Below, piece after piece: positions 15,483 through 26,097 of a stretch of DNA of 32,191 bases; the first letter of the stretch is position 1, and each line of letters opens with the position of its first letter. The notes below the pieces were generated by a model. It did not search any database and was not told the origin of the DNA. It saw only the letters and a list, made by a program, of their open reading frames with translations. Made by a program: the position numbers and the translations under genes. The DNA comes from Cysteiniphilum litorale (GTDB taxonomy: Bacteria; Pseudomonadota; Gammaproteobacteria; Francisellales; Francisellaceae), in assembly GCF_003428165.1 (NCBI RefSeq), contig NZ_QLIQ01000032.1, forward strand, positions 1 through 32,191. The letters are read 5' to 3'.

Positions 15483-18400
15483 CTACGCTTGAAAATTATC
15501 CGCATTATTGTCTTGTTGATACTTAACCAGTTTTAAAATATCTGACTTTAACTGAAAGCTCACAACAAATGGCGCTACTTTGCTATTGTCACTACTGATC
15601 TTCCAACTACATAACCAGTCACTATTGCAATGAGCATCCGCCAACATCTTAAAGACTGCCCACTCACCTTGATAGGTTTTTTGATAAGTTACATTGCTGT
15701 TACTTAACCAACCAATGGATACGGTTGGTTGCAACTGCCAATCATAAACAACTGGATGGTTGCTTTGGTCATAGGTATCTAATCCCAATACACGATCCTT
15801 GCTACCAATTTGCATAAATGACAGCACCATTTTGCTAATGCCATCTAGGGAAACCTGTTTAAAAGGTGTTGCTGCGACAAACATATCCACCGCTCGCGGC
15901 TTGCCATCTGTTGTCCATAAATCACTTTGCAAACGATAGAAATAATTAAATGAATCGACATAGCTCACAAGCGTCTCTTGCTGCTCTTGAGTTAAATTAT
16001 TATCAACTTGCCAAATGCCACTAATCGCATCTAAATGAATAAAGCCTTTAAGTAGCGAATACATCTCATTGTAAACAACACCTTTAGGTCCAAACATGTC
16101 ATTTAACGCATCTGAGCTAATAATACTACTGGAGTTCAAATCCAATGGAAACTTGCTTTTCACCAGTGCAATTTTTGGCACGATATCAAGATCCCATTGC
16201 TGTTTCAAATCAGTAATAAGATACTGTGCAACACTCAAACGAATGATACTCTCTGGTACTTTAAGCAATTGATATGCCTCATTATTTGGCACACCTAAGG
16301 CATCGATCAAACCATTGAGCTTAGCTAATAATGAATCTTCTTTGGTTGAATTGATCTCCTCATATAAACGGGTGTAATTTTCACGATTACGTTGATAGAG
16401 ATTGTTGCTCACAGATGATAAAACTTGTTTATAGTCTTGGTATTTTTCAGAAGCGACAAATTCATTTAATCGCGCGAAATTATTCGGAATAATTTGCAGC
16501 TCCGCGGGCAGAGTTTCCCCTTTACCAAAGCTTGTATTGGTCTTGATATAATCAAGCATATTGCTAAATGGCGTATTATCTGAAGTGATATCAATCAAAA
16601 ACATCTGCAAGTTATCAATCGACACCTTGGTTGGCAAAGAGTTTTCCAATACTTGATTCAACATCTGCACATATTGACTGGCATAATGCGTTAATGCCCC
16701 CTTTTCCAAACGATCAAATGCGCCATAGTTGATATTGTATTGCTGCAGTAATTTCACCAAACTCTCATAGCGCTTTAATAGTGGCAATACGGCATTCATT
16801 AAAGTGTTTTTTGAATAAACTAACGACACGGCGGTTACATTACGCGAGAAGACTGTTTTGAAAGTGTATTGATAGTAATCACTATCATCGAGCAAATTAA
16901 TCGTATTTTGATTGCGATTAAGCACGCTCACCAAAATAGAGTTAAGCTCGGCACTCAATAAAATGCGCTTCCACACCTGCTCTTTTGATTGATCGACTGA
17001 ACGCTTACTAAAGAAGTCATTGATTTTATCGTTATAGTGAAACATTTGCTCAACAATATCTGAGAAGCTTGTGATATTGTTTTGCGTGGCTGGAATAAGG
17101 TTTTGCAGATCAATCAATGCCGTGCTACCACTACAATAAGATTGATCCTGCGGTAAAGCGCTACCTAACTTAGCCAAGAACTTGCTAACACCTGAATTAT
17201 TATTAAGTATATCGTTAGTTAGCATATCGGGCACAACTTGCTGTAACAAACATACCTCTTGATGGGTAATGACATTGCGACTGATATACTCTTTTAGCTG
17301 ATCATTCGTCGCATGAAAGTAATCACTATCAAAAAAAGTGCTCAACATCTTACCTGAAGCAATCGAGCTTGCTGAATTGATGATTTTAGCGTCATCAGAT
17401 TCTGCGTTGTATAGATTGCTTGGAATATGTGAAACCAGTTTGCTATTGTTACTACCATAACGATAAACAATGCCTAATTGCTCAGAAGACAAGCCAGTAA
17501 TTAAAGAGATCAATGAAATATTATCCTTTAATACATCGGCAACCTTACTTGAGTTAGTACTGGCAATAAGTGATAAATAAATTGCCTTATGTAGATAGTC
17601 TTCTGTTTGATATATTTTTGGTAATAGCACGTTTTCATACAAATAATTAGCATATAAGCGGTTTAGTGTTTTATTACCATGCGCATTATATAAAAAAGGC
17701 AATAATAATTGACTACGATAATAGCTTACCCATTGCTCATAAGTCTTAGCGGCTGCCTCTGTTTCCATGGTATCTAATGGTGCAAAAGGACGCTTCAATT
17801 GAATAAACTCACCAAACTCATATTGTTGATAGGCATTATAGGCAAACACCGTACTAAAGAATGCTGAAACAAATACTACCGCAGGCACCAATACATGCCT
17901 TGGTTTTAATGCATTTTTATATGCTTTGGAGCCAAAATCAAAAAACGTACTGTGATAGTTTTTAGCATGTATACCAAAATCAAGGTGGATCGCTTGAGCA
18001 GGTACTTGACCATAAGCACCTTGCGTTAATTCCGAGACTAATTGTATCGCTGGCAAAGTCGCACGCTCAATCTGATAAGCTGCCGTTAACGCACGCTGTA
18101 CTTCAGTCGTATGATTGTTCAAATCACTTAATTTCACTGAGATTCGATGACGAATAACAGCAAATTCATCATCCAAGGTTGTTTTAATCTCCTCAGCAGA
18201 GCTTGGCGCTTCAAAGCTTATCTTAGTATCATGTTTCAACAAATCAAAAAGCGCTTCTATTTCCTCATCCATCGCAAAATCAGCAACCGATAAATGTATC
18301 TGATAATTTCCATGTGAGAATAAGGGCATTTGTGCCATAAACTTCTGAAACATTGCAAACTGACTCGATATAAAATCATTACTTGTCGCCTTTAGTAATA

Positions 18401-18866
18401 CGACAGGCAGCTGAATCGCACCACGGTGATAAAGCTTATTCAAAAAACCATTAAACAACGGGACATTTAACTGCTTGGTACTTTCTAAGGTAACCACGAC
18501 AATCATCTTTCCATGTCCAACAATAATCGATTGATTCGCATCAATAATAGTAATCTCAAAGGCATCTAAATCAATCAAACCACCAAGATAAGTCAAGGCA
18601 TGATTCATATTGCCTTCATAAACACATAAAAAGGATGGCCAAAATGAATGCTTTGCCTGCTTTTGAATATTTAGCTGAGCATCTGCATATGGGTTTTTAT
18701 TTTTCTTGGCTTTCGGTGCTGCTTTTTTCAAGCGACCAAACATTGACGTTGCCTTGCTTTTTTCAGTCTTTAAGGTTTTGATCAACCAAACAATAAAGAC
18801 CAAAAAAGCAGCCACGCCCATCGCGCCAAAAAGCATAACGGCATATTTACTGGTTAATAGACTCAT
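15483..18866 (-). CDS. T6SS inner-membrane protein TssM/IcmF (PdpB-like)
   Basis: Core of the envelope-spanning T6SS complex. The 1127-residue chain has a membrane helix at ~8-30, a cytoplasmic domain to ~320, a second helix at ~325-345 (HVLVPAVVFVSAFFSTVFAY) and a large periplasmic part, which is the IcmF/TssM layout. Periplasmic segments such as FAPLDTMETEAAAKTYEQWV and the C-terminal beta-rich end (VYDWQLQPTVSIGWLS to FVVSFQLKSD) fit TssM. I see no Walker A motif in the cytoplasmic domain, as in Francisella PdpB and unlike many TssM proteins. It starts within an ATGA overlap with the pdpA-like gene and precedes tssJ. Its expected partner TssL/DotU is not in the window. Confidence 0.85.
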   Translation of the reverse strand: MSLLTSKYAVMLFGAMGVAAFLVFIVWLIKTLKTEKSKATSMFGRLKKAAPKAKKNKNPYADAQLNIQKQAKHSFWPSFLCVYEGNMNHALTYLGGLIDLDAFEITIIDANQSIIVGHGKMIVVVTLESTKQLNVPLFNGFLNKLYHRGAIQLPVVLLKATSNDFISSQFAMFQKFMAQMPLFSHGNYQIHLSVADFAMDEEIEALFDLLKHDTKISFEAPSSAEEIKTTLDDEFAVIRHRISVKLSDLNNHTTEVQRALTAAYQIERATLPAIQLVSELTQGAYGQVPAQAIHLDFGIHAKNYHSTFFDFGSKAYKNALKPRHVLVPAVVFVSAFFSTVFAYNAYQQYEFGEFIQLKRPFAPLDTMETEAAAKTYEQWVSYYRSQLLLPFLYNAHGNKTLNRLYANYLYENVLLPKIYQTEDYLHKAIYLSLIASTNSSKVADVLKDNISLISLITGLSSEQLGIVYRYGSNNSKLVSHIPSNLYNAESDDAKIINSASSIASGKMLSTFFDSDYFHATNDQLKEYISRNVITHQEVCLLQQVVPDMLTNDILNNNSGVSKFLAKLGSALPQDQSYCSGSTALIDLQNLIPATQNNITSFSDIVEQMFHYNDKINDFFSKRSVDQSKEQVWKRILLSAELNSILVSVLNRNQNTINLLDDSDYYQYTFKTVFSRNVTAVSLVYSKNTLMNAVLPLLKRYESLVKLLQQYNINYGAFDRLEKGALTHYASQYVQMLNQVLENSLPTKVSIDNLQMFLIDITSDNTPFSNMLDYIKTNTSFGKGETLPAELQIIPNNFARLNEFVASEKYQDYKQVLSSVSNNLYQRNRENYTRLYEEINSTKEDSLLAKLNGLIDALGVPNNEAYQLLKVPESIIRLSVAQYLITDLKQQWDLDIVPKIALVKSKFPLDLNSSSIISSDALNDMFGPKGVVYNEMYSLLKGFIHLDAISGIWQVDNNLTQEQQETLVSYVDSFNYFYRLQSDLWTTDGKPRAVDMFVAATPFKQVSLDGISKMVLSFMQIGSKDRVLGLDTYDQSNHPVVYDWQLQPTVSIGWLSNSNVTYQKTYQGEWAVFKMLADAHCNSDWLCSWKISSDNSKVAPFVVSFQLKSDILKLVKYQQDNNADNFQA

Positions 18867-21502
18867 TTTGACTCCTTTTCATCACTAAAGCTTAATATAA
18901 TTCCCTGTTTATCACTAAACGCCAAGGCGTTAATCCCCTCGCCATTTTTTGTTGATTGTTTTAGGTTAAATTGTTGATCATTCGCATCTTGGGTATAACT
19001 AAGTGCACATTCTTGTTGCGCACCATAGAGTGTTTGCTGTGCTATTTTTTGTGAGGCTTTATCTTCGATTGTTGCTGTATTTAGCTTAACGGATTTAATT
19101 TCCACGGTTTCTGCCGAGCTAAACTGTAATAACACGACATCACCATTTCGTAATAGATTAAATGTATTTGCTGTGACACCAAAGCTTGCTACTGGCACAT
19201 ACAGTGGTGCAGGTTTACTCGGATCTTTATAAAGGGCTTTTGGCAAGTTACATGCATAGCTTAATAAGTTCTCACTTTGCTTGGCATAGACATAATCGGT
19301 GAGTTTAGTGCCTTGATCGTCAGCAAACGAGCTTTCAGTTTCAGATTGACCTTTATAAAGCTTATAAGCATATTTGACACTATCATCAACATCTTTACCA
19401 ATCGTTACCATTGCTTGTGCTTGAAATGTCACAAAAGACTGATATTGAGGTAAGTCATTTGCCTTAGCACTTTGATCTAGCCATTGACTTTGAAGCTGCA
19501 CAAAATGAGTAATACCAGCAGGCACACCAATCATCGTGATCTTCTCATAGCGATCCTTGTCCGTTTCTGACTCATAGTTTTGCTCGGTTAATTTACGCTT
19601 CACAAACTCGATCGTTGACTTATTCTGCACAAACTGAAAGCGTTGAGAGCTCAAGACCACTGCTGTGCTTTGCCCGACAAAGGTGTTTTGCCATTGTGTT
19701 TTATTCAAGGCGATCAAATCATAACTTGGTGTTATCGGGAAAAAAGGCATCAGCTCACGTAAACTCACCTGAAACTTTGCCACACAAGCTAAAGCGCTTT
19801 GCAAATCGCTTGTTATCTTTTGCTCAGTATTGGTGTAGATCTTGGGGTCTTCAACGAACTGAACGCGATCAAGCGCAAAACCTTTAATCAATGGCTGTTT
19901 TTCATTATAAATTTTTGCCAAGGGTTTTCTATCCGTATTCATATCTGCTAGATTCATCATATTCTGTGTTTTTGACCATAGCGGCTGTACTTGGCAGTGT
20001 GCATGATCGATTTGAAATAAATCTTTTGAGGTTAATGTACCCTTGCCTTCAGGTTTTTTTTGCCAGTCACTGGTTAGTGCATCATATAAAACATAGCTAC
20101 TTTTGCCCTTTGTGAGCTTGCTATAGTCATACACCAAATAAACACTGTAATGATCCAAAACCTCAATGAAATAATCATAAAAACTACGTGCGTAAGCGGA
20201 TATCATCATTTGTTTTTGTTTGACTGCAAGCTTTTTGCATTTGGCTGCATCAATCTGCACCCAACTTTGGAAGAAATTATTGTCATTAAACACATCGATA
20301 TATGATTTATCAAAATCAATATAAATAGGTTGATGTTGTGACCAGAGTGCCTTTAATGGATCGCTAAATTTCAAGGTGAAAGATGGCAACATCGAGGCAA
20401 TTTTACTTGTTTGCTTATCGATATTTTGTTCAACCAAAGGATCGGCAAATTGTAAATGATCATCATTTGCCATGGAAGCAATTGCTTGTAATTGCAACTT
20501 AGTCTGATACTTGGTGTTTTTCTTATCAGGGTCATCAAAAACATAGGTATTCTCTAATGTAATCACCATTGATAACGGAACATTCTGATACAAAAATGCA
20601 TAATCTGGATGCACGCCATCATCATATGAGATTTGAAACTTAAGCATACCATCAAAGCCATAGCGCTTAAGTTCAAGATCAAGCTCGATAATATGATAAT
20701 TAGCCAACATCAAACCTTTAAACTGTGACTTTTCCGTTTGATTTTGATACTTGTTACTGACTAATGTTAATGGCTTTGTTGCTAGATTTTCATCTAATGG
20801 ATTAAGCTCAATCGTGATAACTTGTTCAACGATAAACGGGTCATATCCAATCACTGGACGAATCTTGGTTTGCAGAAGTGCAAACAATTTGCGTGACTCG
20901 TTTTTACTGACAATGCTAAGTGCGAAAAAGCGTGATAGCTTATTCACCACTTGCTTAAATTTAAAAATATCCACGCCATCAAGTTGCAATAGCACTTCTT
21001 CAACTAATAAAGTCTCAAGCTCATCCAACATTAAGCGTGCATTCTCAAGCATGTTCGATGTATTTTGAAAATTTGTCTCTAGGATCTCATCCAATAGATT
21101 AATAAAAGTCAATTTTTCAAAATACACCTTAAAGGGGCGTATCATATAGCGTGATAGCACACCGGCAGATAATAAATCAAGCACACGAGCATAAGCAATA
21201 CTTTGTCGAAACCCAGGTTTTTGTTTGGCTTTGATTAAGCCTAGAATCTTTTGATGCAATAGCTTTAATTTATCAATACTCTGATCATTTAACTCATCAA
21301 TTACGGCAATGGTTAATACATCCAGTAACGCGTGTGAAATATAGGCAAAACGCTCTGAGCTTAAGCTTAGATTCGGCAAAACTTCAGCTAAGATATCTGC
21401 CAACTGCACATTAATGTCTTTCGTTTCAGATGTCTTTTGCTCTTGTTCTACTACACTTGTGCTCTCATCATCAAGCATTTTGCTTTCATCTATTATTGCC
21501 AT
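18863..21502 (-). CDS. PdpA-like T6SS protein, possible spike hub
   Basis: An 879-residue soluble protein directly upstream of tssM with a 4-base overlap, the position and approximate size of Francisella PdpA (~820 residues). The first ~220 residues are helical, the rest mostly beta. The last ~110 residues (from about 768) carry RNGDVVLLQFSSAE, which resembles the G-EVLV-F strand of the VgrG OB-fold, and GINALAFSDKQGIILSFSDE, which resembles the NELRFDDKKG-E segment leading into the VgrG needle. I infer that it may supply the hub and OB-fold that the needle-only VgrG lacks. Homology to PdpA is inferred from synteny and size, and the hub idea from motif likeness. An effector role is the alternative. 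Confidence 0.6.
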   Translation of the reverse strand: MAIIDESKMLDDESTSVVEQEQKTSETKDINVQLADILAEVLPNLSLSSERFAYISHALLDVLTIAVIDELNDQSIDKLKLLHQKILGLIKAKQKPGFRQSIAYARVLDLLSAGVLSRYMIRPFKVYFEKLTFINLLDEILETNFQNTSNMLENARLMLDELETLLVEEVLLQLDGVDIFKFKQVVNKLSRFFALSIVSKNESRKLFALLQTKIRPVIGYDPFIVEQVITIELNPLDENLATKPLTLVSNKYQNQTEKSQFKGLMLANYHIIELDLELKRYGFDGMLKFQISYDDGVHPDYAFLYQNVPLSMVITLENTYVFDDPDKKNTKYQTKLQLQAIASMANDDHLQFADPLVEQNIDKQTSKIASMLPSFTLKFSDPLKALWSQHQPIYIDFDKSYIDVFNDNNFFQSWVQIDAAKCKKLAVKQKQMMISAYARSFYDYFIEVLDHYSVYLVYDYSKLTKGKSSYVLYDALTSDWQKKPEGKGTLTSKDLFQIDHAHCQVQPLWSKTQNMMNLADMNTDRKPLAKIYNEKQPLIKGFALDRVQFVEDPKIYTNTEQKITSDLQSALACVAKFQVSLRELMPFFPITPSYDLIALNKTQWQNTFVGQSTAVVLSSQRFQFVQNKSTIEFVKRKLTEQNYESETDKDRYEKITMIGVPAGITHFVQLQSQWLDQSAKANDLPQYQSFVTFQAQAMVTIGKDVDDSVKYAYKLYKGQSETESSFADDQGTKLTDYVYAKQSENLLSYACNLPKALYKDPSKPAPLYVPVASFGVTANTFNLLRNGDVVLLQFSSAETVEIKSVKLNTATIEDKASQKIAQQTLYGAQQECALSYTQDANDQQFNLKQSTKNGEGINALAFSDKQGIILSFSDEKESK

Positions 21503-21517
21503 ACCTATACTTCTTCC

Positions 21518-24500
21518 TTACATTACCACTGGCTGTTTGAATTGACGTTTGGGATAAAACTCATGGCTATTTGGATCTTTCTTATTAGCATCAGTAACGG
21601 AAGTCACTGCAGAGCCATCTAACAACACCAAATCAAATTGACCGCTTGTCTGATACGCATCAATTAAACTTTGTAACTTAGCAGGTTCATCAAGAATCAA
21701 ATATGCTTGCGCGAGCAATGCCTGTTTTTTTCCACCATCAAAAACACCTCTGACTGCCAACCATGTGCTTTTCTTATCGCTATATGCTTCTTTATTACTT
21801 TCAGCTTCTGACGTCGATAAGTAATCCATTACATCTTGATCAAACCCACCAAAGCTTTGAAAGGCGATTTCTCGCTGCGATTTCGGATCAATCATCACAC
21901 CTTTGAGCAATCTATACTTTTCAATCTCAACAATACTATCTTGAGTAAAAGTCTGCTTATCAAGTACATGGTGACTTGATTTAAATGTGTAGTTTGATAG
22001 TGCACGCAAGCTTGTATTAGACTCCATACTGGTAAGAATATTCATATAAACCGGCGTTTTACGCTGACCACTACGTGTGGTTTTTCTCGTGATAAGCGCA
22101 TTATACTGAAGATCTTTTCTGCCTGCTGATGAACCTGTTAAATTATAAATATGTGCTAAAAATTGTGCTTGTGTGTTTTTTAGCTGCTCTTGTACAGCTA
22201 ATTGTATTGTTGTGCGCTGTGTGCTTAGACTGCCAACGGCTTCCTTTTGGCGCTCACTGGTATTTGATAGCATTGCTTTTAATAATAAGCTTACCTTTAG
22301 ATCATCCACTTTATACACTGGCGAGAACCCTTGATAACGTACATCACCACTCTCGTCAAAACGCTTGATCTGTAATTTAGTCATCACATCAACCGCCCAG
22401 AGTCTTAATTGGTTTTGCTCACTGCCACTGAAGTTTCTGCTGCGTGTTGCGTATTCAATATTGATCGCAACTTTGACATAAGCCTGTAACAAAGCATGCA
22501 TGATTTCAGCCGCAACCGTGTAGAAGCTAACACTATCATCATTTAATAACCTTTCTTTCTCTTGGTTTTTAAATTCACTCACGGAGATTAGGTCTAAATA
22601 CTTAGCGATAAATTCACTCAAAGAAACATTTGATTCGGTATTACACAATTGTGCATAACGGCTTTGTGCCGTCCCTTCCCCTAAAGTAGCCATCATTCGC
22701 TCTGATAACACTTTATCTTTGCTATCGCCCTGATAAATCGGCTCGTCACCAATACCGTGGGCATACATCTTAAGCATTAGCTCATTAAGTTGACTAAATA
22801 AACCATAGAGATTCACCATGTCTTCGGTATTAATAACAAAAGATACTAACTGACGTATATTCATATTATTTTTCAAGGTTGAACTACTGCTGGATAATAC
22901 CAATTGCATATAAATATACGCTTTACTCTCAGAGTTAAATCCACTCATGATCTGACTTGGAATATCTTGAGCGGCGCCAATAGCTTGCACCATGGCAGTG
23001 AAGTTATAAGGTTTGCTGCCTAGCTTCTGTCCTAGCGCAATTTCTGTTAATTGATCCTCAACAACCATACTGACAAGCTTTGGCTGTTGATTATCAAAGC
23101 GCAAATCCTTTAAGATTTTGGCACCTTGTTCTAAATAGGCATGCATTGAGTCTTGGAAGTCTTTGTAGCGCTTATCTTTCAAAGTACTCGCGGCTTTGAT
23201 CACATTCGCATCATAAAATGTATCTAGATTTTCTTCTAATTGTGGCGCATAGATTTGAGCCTTACTATCATCAACAAAGGCTTGGCAAAAACCAGTATAG
23301 CCTTGGGCTTTTTCCCATTCCTGCGCACCTTCAATAGCTTTCACCTGTTCATTGGTTTTGGTCACCAACTCCTTATAAACATCCAAGCGCTCTCTTAATT
23401 TGGCAATTTTACGTACCGCTTGGTAGCTATTACCATGCACCTTGACACGCGTTGCATCTTTTTGCAAAGACTCTTTCCACGCATCGATACTTTTGGTTAA
23501 TGCACGCGAACTATCCTCAAACTTCTTATAAACTTCAGACAATACTTTAGTAAAATTATCAATAATCTCCTGAAAACTCTTCGTTCTAATAAACTCTTCA
23601 CCATAAAGCCCAACAAGCTGCCTTAATGCTTGTTGCACTAAGTAAAGCTGAACCAAGTGGTCATATTCAACCATTAAAGCCGCAACACACAAAGAAATCA
23701 GAAAACGAAAGTCTGTCTCACTTGCTCTTAAACTGGCAATCTGTTCAATCAATGCAGTTTTTTGATCCAAAAACAAATCCGCCTCACCAACATTAGGTGT
23801 CTTACCTTGAAAATAATCAAATAGTTTTGCTTTAAGATCTTCTTGTGCAATTTCACCGCGTTCAATCGCCCCTTTACCATACAACTCTTGGGTTGAGAAA
23901 TACAACATACTGTGCGCCAATTGCCAATGCACCACCATGTCATAGCTACTAAACTTAGCAAATTCATTAAGTAAGCCCATACGCGTTCTAAACATGTGTT
24001 GTAAAAATGGCATCTGTTCTGGATAAGAGGCTGAAAACATCTGCATCGTTAATTCAGAAACTTGCTTGATATGTGACTGATTAATGCCAAATACAAACTC
24101 ATTAATAAATGCCGTCATCTGTCCATAGCATGCCTCACGATAGTTTTGACTAGCATCAACACTAATGACTTTTTCTTTTGTTAAAAATGCTGCTTCAATT
24201 TCTTTTAAAAAGCCTTTTAATCCTTCCAGAGCTTCATGCCGTGCTTGCACAAATTGTGCAAATGGATCTTTACTTTCTTTAGCAAAGCATCCCAACAATT
24301 CATTAAGTGTTTTCTTGCCTTTAATTTTCTCTTTTTGCTCTAACTGGTAATTTATCACAAGCTCTTTAACCTGGGGAATTTTAGCAGTTTGATTATGAGT
24401 TAATGTCAGAGTATCTTTTTGTGCTACATATTCAATTGTTACTAATTTTAACGCATCAGTTACTTGATCTAATTTATCCACATCCGCGGTTGTTAACTTA

Positions 24501-26059
24501 TCCTCTTCAACCATTAAAAACTCAAAGCTTGATGAGGTCATTTGTTGAAAGTATTTTTCTTTGCACGTGGTAATAAAAATGCCATTATCAATCACAGGAT
24601 AGCTTGGAAAAATAATCGTTGATAATTGAAATGGCAGATTTTTGACAACATATTCAAGCGATTTATCAGCTAGCATTAATGACACTTGATCACCTGGCAA
24701 GCTCTTTTGTGCAAAGCTCTCAATCGCAACAATATAGTCTTGGAAAACACGTAAATGTCCTTGAAAATCATGCAGCTTAAAATAGCTTGATATCACCGTC
24801 TGACGCTTATTCTTTAAAATACCAAACAAATTACCCAGTGACGCACTATCGACAAATACATCACACTGTTGCGCTGACTTCTGCAAATCGTGAATCGCTT
24901 TGACCGATTCAGCATGCGCCTTCTGAGCCTCAACCAAATCCTTAGATACTTCATCAAACCGTGTTTGAAAGTCAACCACTGCTTCACTTTCTTTAAAGCT
25001 ACCCAAAACCCCTCTTCCTGGCGTTTCCTGCGATTTTTTCAAGCTATCACTGATAAGCTGTAGTGCTTTAATATTTAGTAAGTTTGCCACCTCAGTATCG
25101 GTAATTGCCGAGGTTTCACGGTTGCTGGCATAATCCGCCATTTTTTTGACCAACGTGCCTTTGGAGGTTGTTTGTGACAGCTTCTCAACAACCGCTTTGG
25201 CATCACTTGCAAGCTTTTCACGTTTATCTTTAATCTCTTGATCATGCTCAGGGCGACGATACTCTTTTTGTAAAAATTCATTTAAGAAATGCATATGATA
25301 AAGCGTAATAGGCACGATACTGGCAATACCGAAGCTACCTGAAACAAGTGTTTTGTCGTTATGGCACTGTACATTTGGACAAGTTAAGATCTTGACCAAG
25401 TGTGTCACAATTACCGCTGTTTTCCATAAGTTCTCATCATGGATGATCCATAGCTTTTTCTGTTCGGAGTAGTAGCATCCAGCATACAGTTTCTCATCAT
25501 CTTCTTGTGTGACTTTTTTAGCATCTTCATTCATTGCCAACCATTCATAATAAGAAACATATTCGTGGTAGAGGGACTCTAGCACTTTAGCAATCAGCTT
25601 TAAGTTATCACTTTCTAGATTTTCATAATTAAATGTCAGCACATTTTTTAACATCCGCGGATTTAAGCAATCGGTAATATAAGCATTTTTGCCTTGGAAC
25701 CAATCCGCAAAACGGATCTTTGTCTTTTGCCAAAAGGAGGTTTTTTCCTGTACTTTGTCAAACTGCTCTTTACTGACTTGCGCGCCCATTTTAACAGCGA
25801 CATCGAAAGCGCGCTCGTTATAGCCAGAGCTGACCATATTCTTAAGTGCTAGTTTTTTATCATTGAAGAAATCGCGATAAGCTTGCGCTTGCGCCGGCTT
25901 TGCAACAATCACCACCGTATCATAATCTGCAACAGCCAGTTGGGTTTCAATATCCTCACTGGCACTTAAACGCTTCTGTACTTCATTGTAGCCATCGATC
26001 ACCTTGCCTGCATTTGAGGCTAATGTCGCTAATTGTACTGCACCGCTAATTAAGCCCAT
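21518..26059 (-). CDS. Giant T6SS-linked protein B, unknown function, paralog of the gene at 26098-31065
   Basis: A 1513-residue protein without signal peptide, probably cytoplasmic and mainly helical. It lines up with the upstream giant over most of its length. Shared marks are an N-terminal hydrophobic helix followed by DTVVIVAKPAQAQAYRDFFN (residues ~47-66), FQGKNAYITD (~118), the MPFLQHMFRTR segment followed by SYDMVVH near 680, and YGEEFIRTKSFQEII near 820. The C-terminal end (LAVRGVFDGGKKQALLAQAY, then DLVLLDGSAV) is not matched in the paralog. The ATG at 26059 follows AGGAG; an upstream TTG is unlikely. It ends 15 bases before the pdpA-like gene, so it is in the T6SS operon. I recognise no family; the Francisella island has large secreted proteins (PdpC, PdpD) but kinship is unproven. 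Confidence 0.8.
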   Translation of the reverse strand: MGLISGAVQLATLASNAGKVIDGYNEVQKRLSASEDIETQLAVADYDTVVIVAKPAQAQAYRDFFNDKKLALKNMVSSGYNERAFDVAVKMGAQVSKEQFDKVQEKTSFWQKTKIRFADWFQGKNAYITDCLNPRMLKNVLTFNYENLESDNLKLIAKVLESLYHEYVSYYEWLAMNEDAKKVTQEDDEKLYAGCYYSEQKKLWIIHDENLWKTAVIVTHLVKILTCPNVQCHNDKTLVSGSFGIASIVPITLYHMHFLNEFLQKEYRRPEHDQEIKDKREKLASDAKAVVEKLSQTTSKGTLVKKMADYASNRETSAITDTEVANLLNIKALQLISDSLKKSQETPGRGVLGSFKESEAVVDFQTRFDEVSKDLVEAQKAHAESVKAIHDLQKSAQQCDVFVDSASLGNLFGILKNKRQTVISSYFKLHDFQGHLRVFQDYIVAIESFAQKSLPGDQVSLMLADKSLEYVVKNLPFQLSTIIFPSYPVIDNGIFITTCKEKYFQQMTSSSFEFLMVEEDKLTTADVDKLDQVTDALKLVTIEYVAQKDTLTLTHNQTAKIPQVKELVINYQLEQKEKIKGKKTLNELLGCFAKESKDPFAQFVQARHEALEGLKGFLKEIEAAFLTKEKVISVDASQNYREACYGQMTAFINEFVFGINQSHIKQVSELTMQMFSASYPEQMPFLQHMFRTRMGLLNEFAKFSSYDMVVHWQLAHSMLYFSTQELYGKGAIERGEIAQEDLKAKLFDYFQGKTPNVGEADLFLDQKTALIEQIASLRASETDFRFLISLCVAALMVEYDHLVQLYLVQQALRQLVGLYGEEFIRTKSFQEIIDNFTKVLSEVYKKFEDSSRALTKSIDAWKESLQKDATRVKVHGNSYQAVRKIAKLRERLDVYKELVTKTNEQVKAIEGAQEWEKAQGYTGFCQAFVDDSKAQIYAPQLEENLDTFYDANVIKAASTLKDKRYKDFQDSMHAYLEQGAKILKDLRFDNQQPKLVSMVVEDQLTEIALGQKLGSKPYNFTAMVQAIGAAQDIPSQIMSGFNSESKAYIYMQLVLSSSSSTLKNNMNIRQLVSFVINTEDMVNLYGLFSQLNELMLKMYAHGIGDEPIYQGDSKDKVLSERMMATLGEGTAQSRYAQLCNTESNVSLSEFIAKYLDLISVSEFKNQEKERLLNDDSVSFYTVAAEIMHALLQAYVKVAINIEYATRSRNFSGSEQNQLRLWAVDVMTKLQIKRFDESGDVRYQGFSPVYKVDDLKVSLLLKAMLSNTSERQKEAVGSLSTQRTTIQLAVQEQLKNTQAQFLAHIYNLTGSSAGRKDLQYNALITRKTTRSGQRKTPVYMNILTSMESNTSLRALSNYTFKSSHHVLDKQTFTQDSIVEIEKYRLLKGVMIDPKSQREIAFQSFGGFDQDVMDYLSTSEAESNKEAYSDKKSTWLAVRGVFDGGKKQALLAQAYLILDEPAKLQSLIDAYQTSGQFDLVLLDGSAVTSVTDANKKDPNSHEFYPKRQFKQPVVM

Positions 26060-26097
26060 GCTCAAACTCCTTTTTATCTATTTTTTCTGCTGTTGGT

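Noticed and set aside
18863-21502. Calling the 879-aa protein TssK because it precedes tssM
   Set aside because: It is about twice the length of TssK and lacks its recognisable segments; position and size fit PdpA better.
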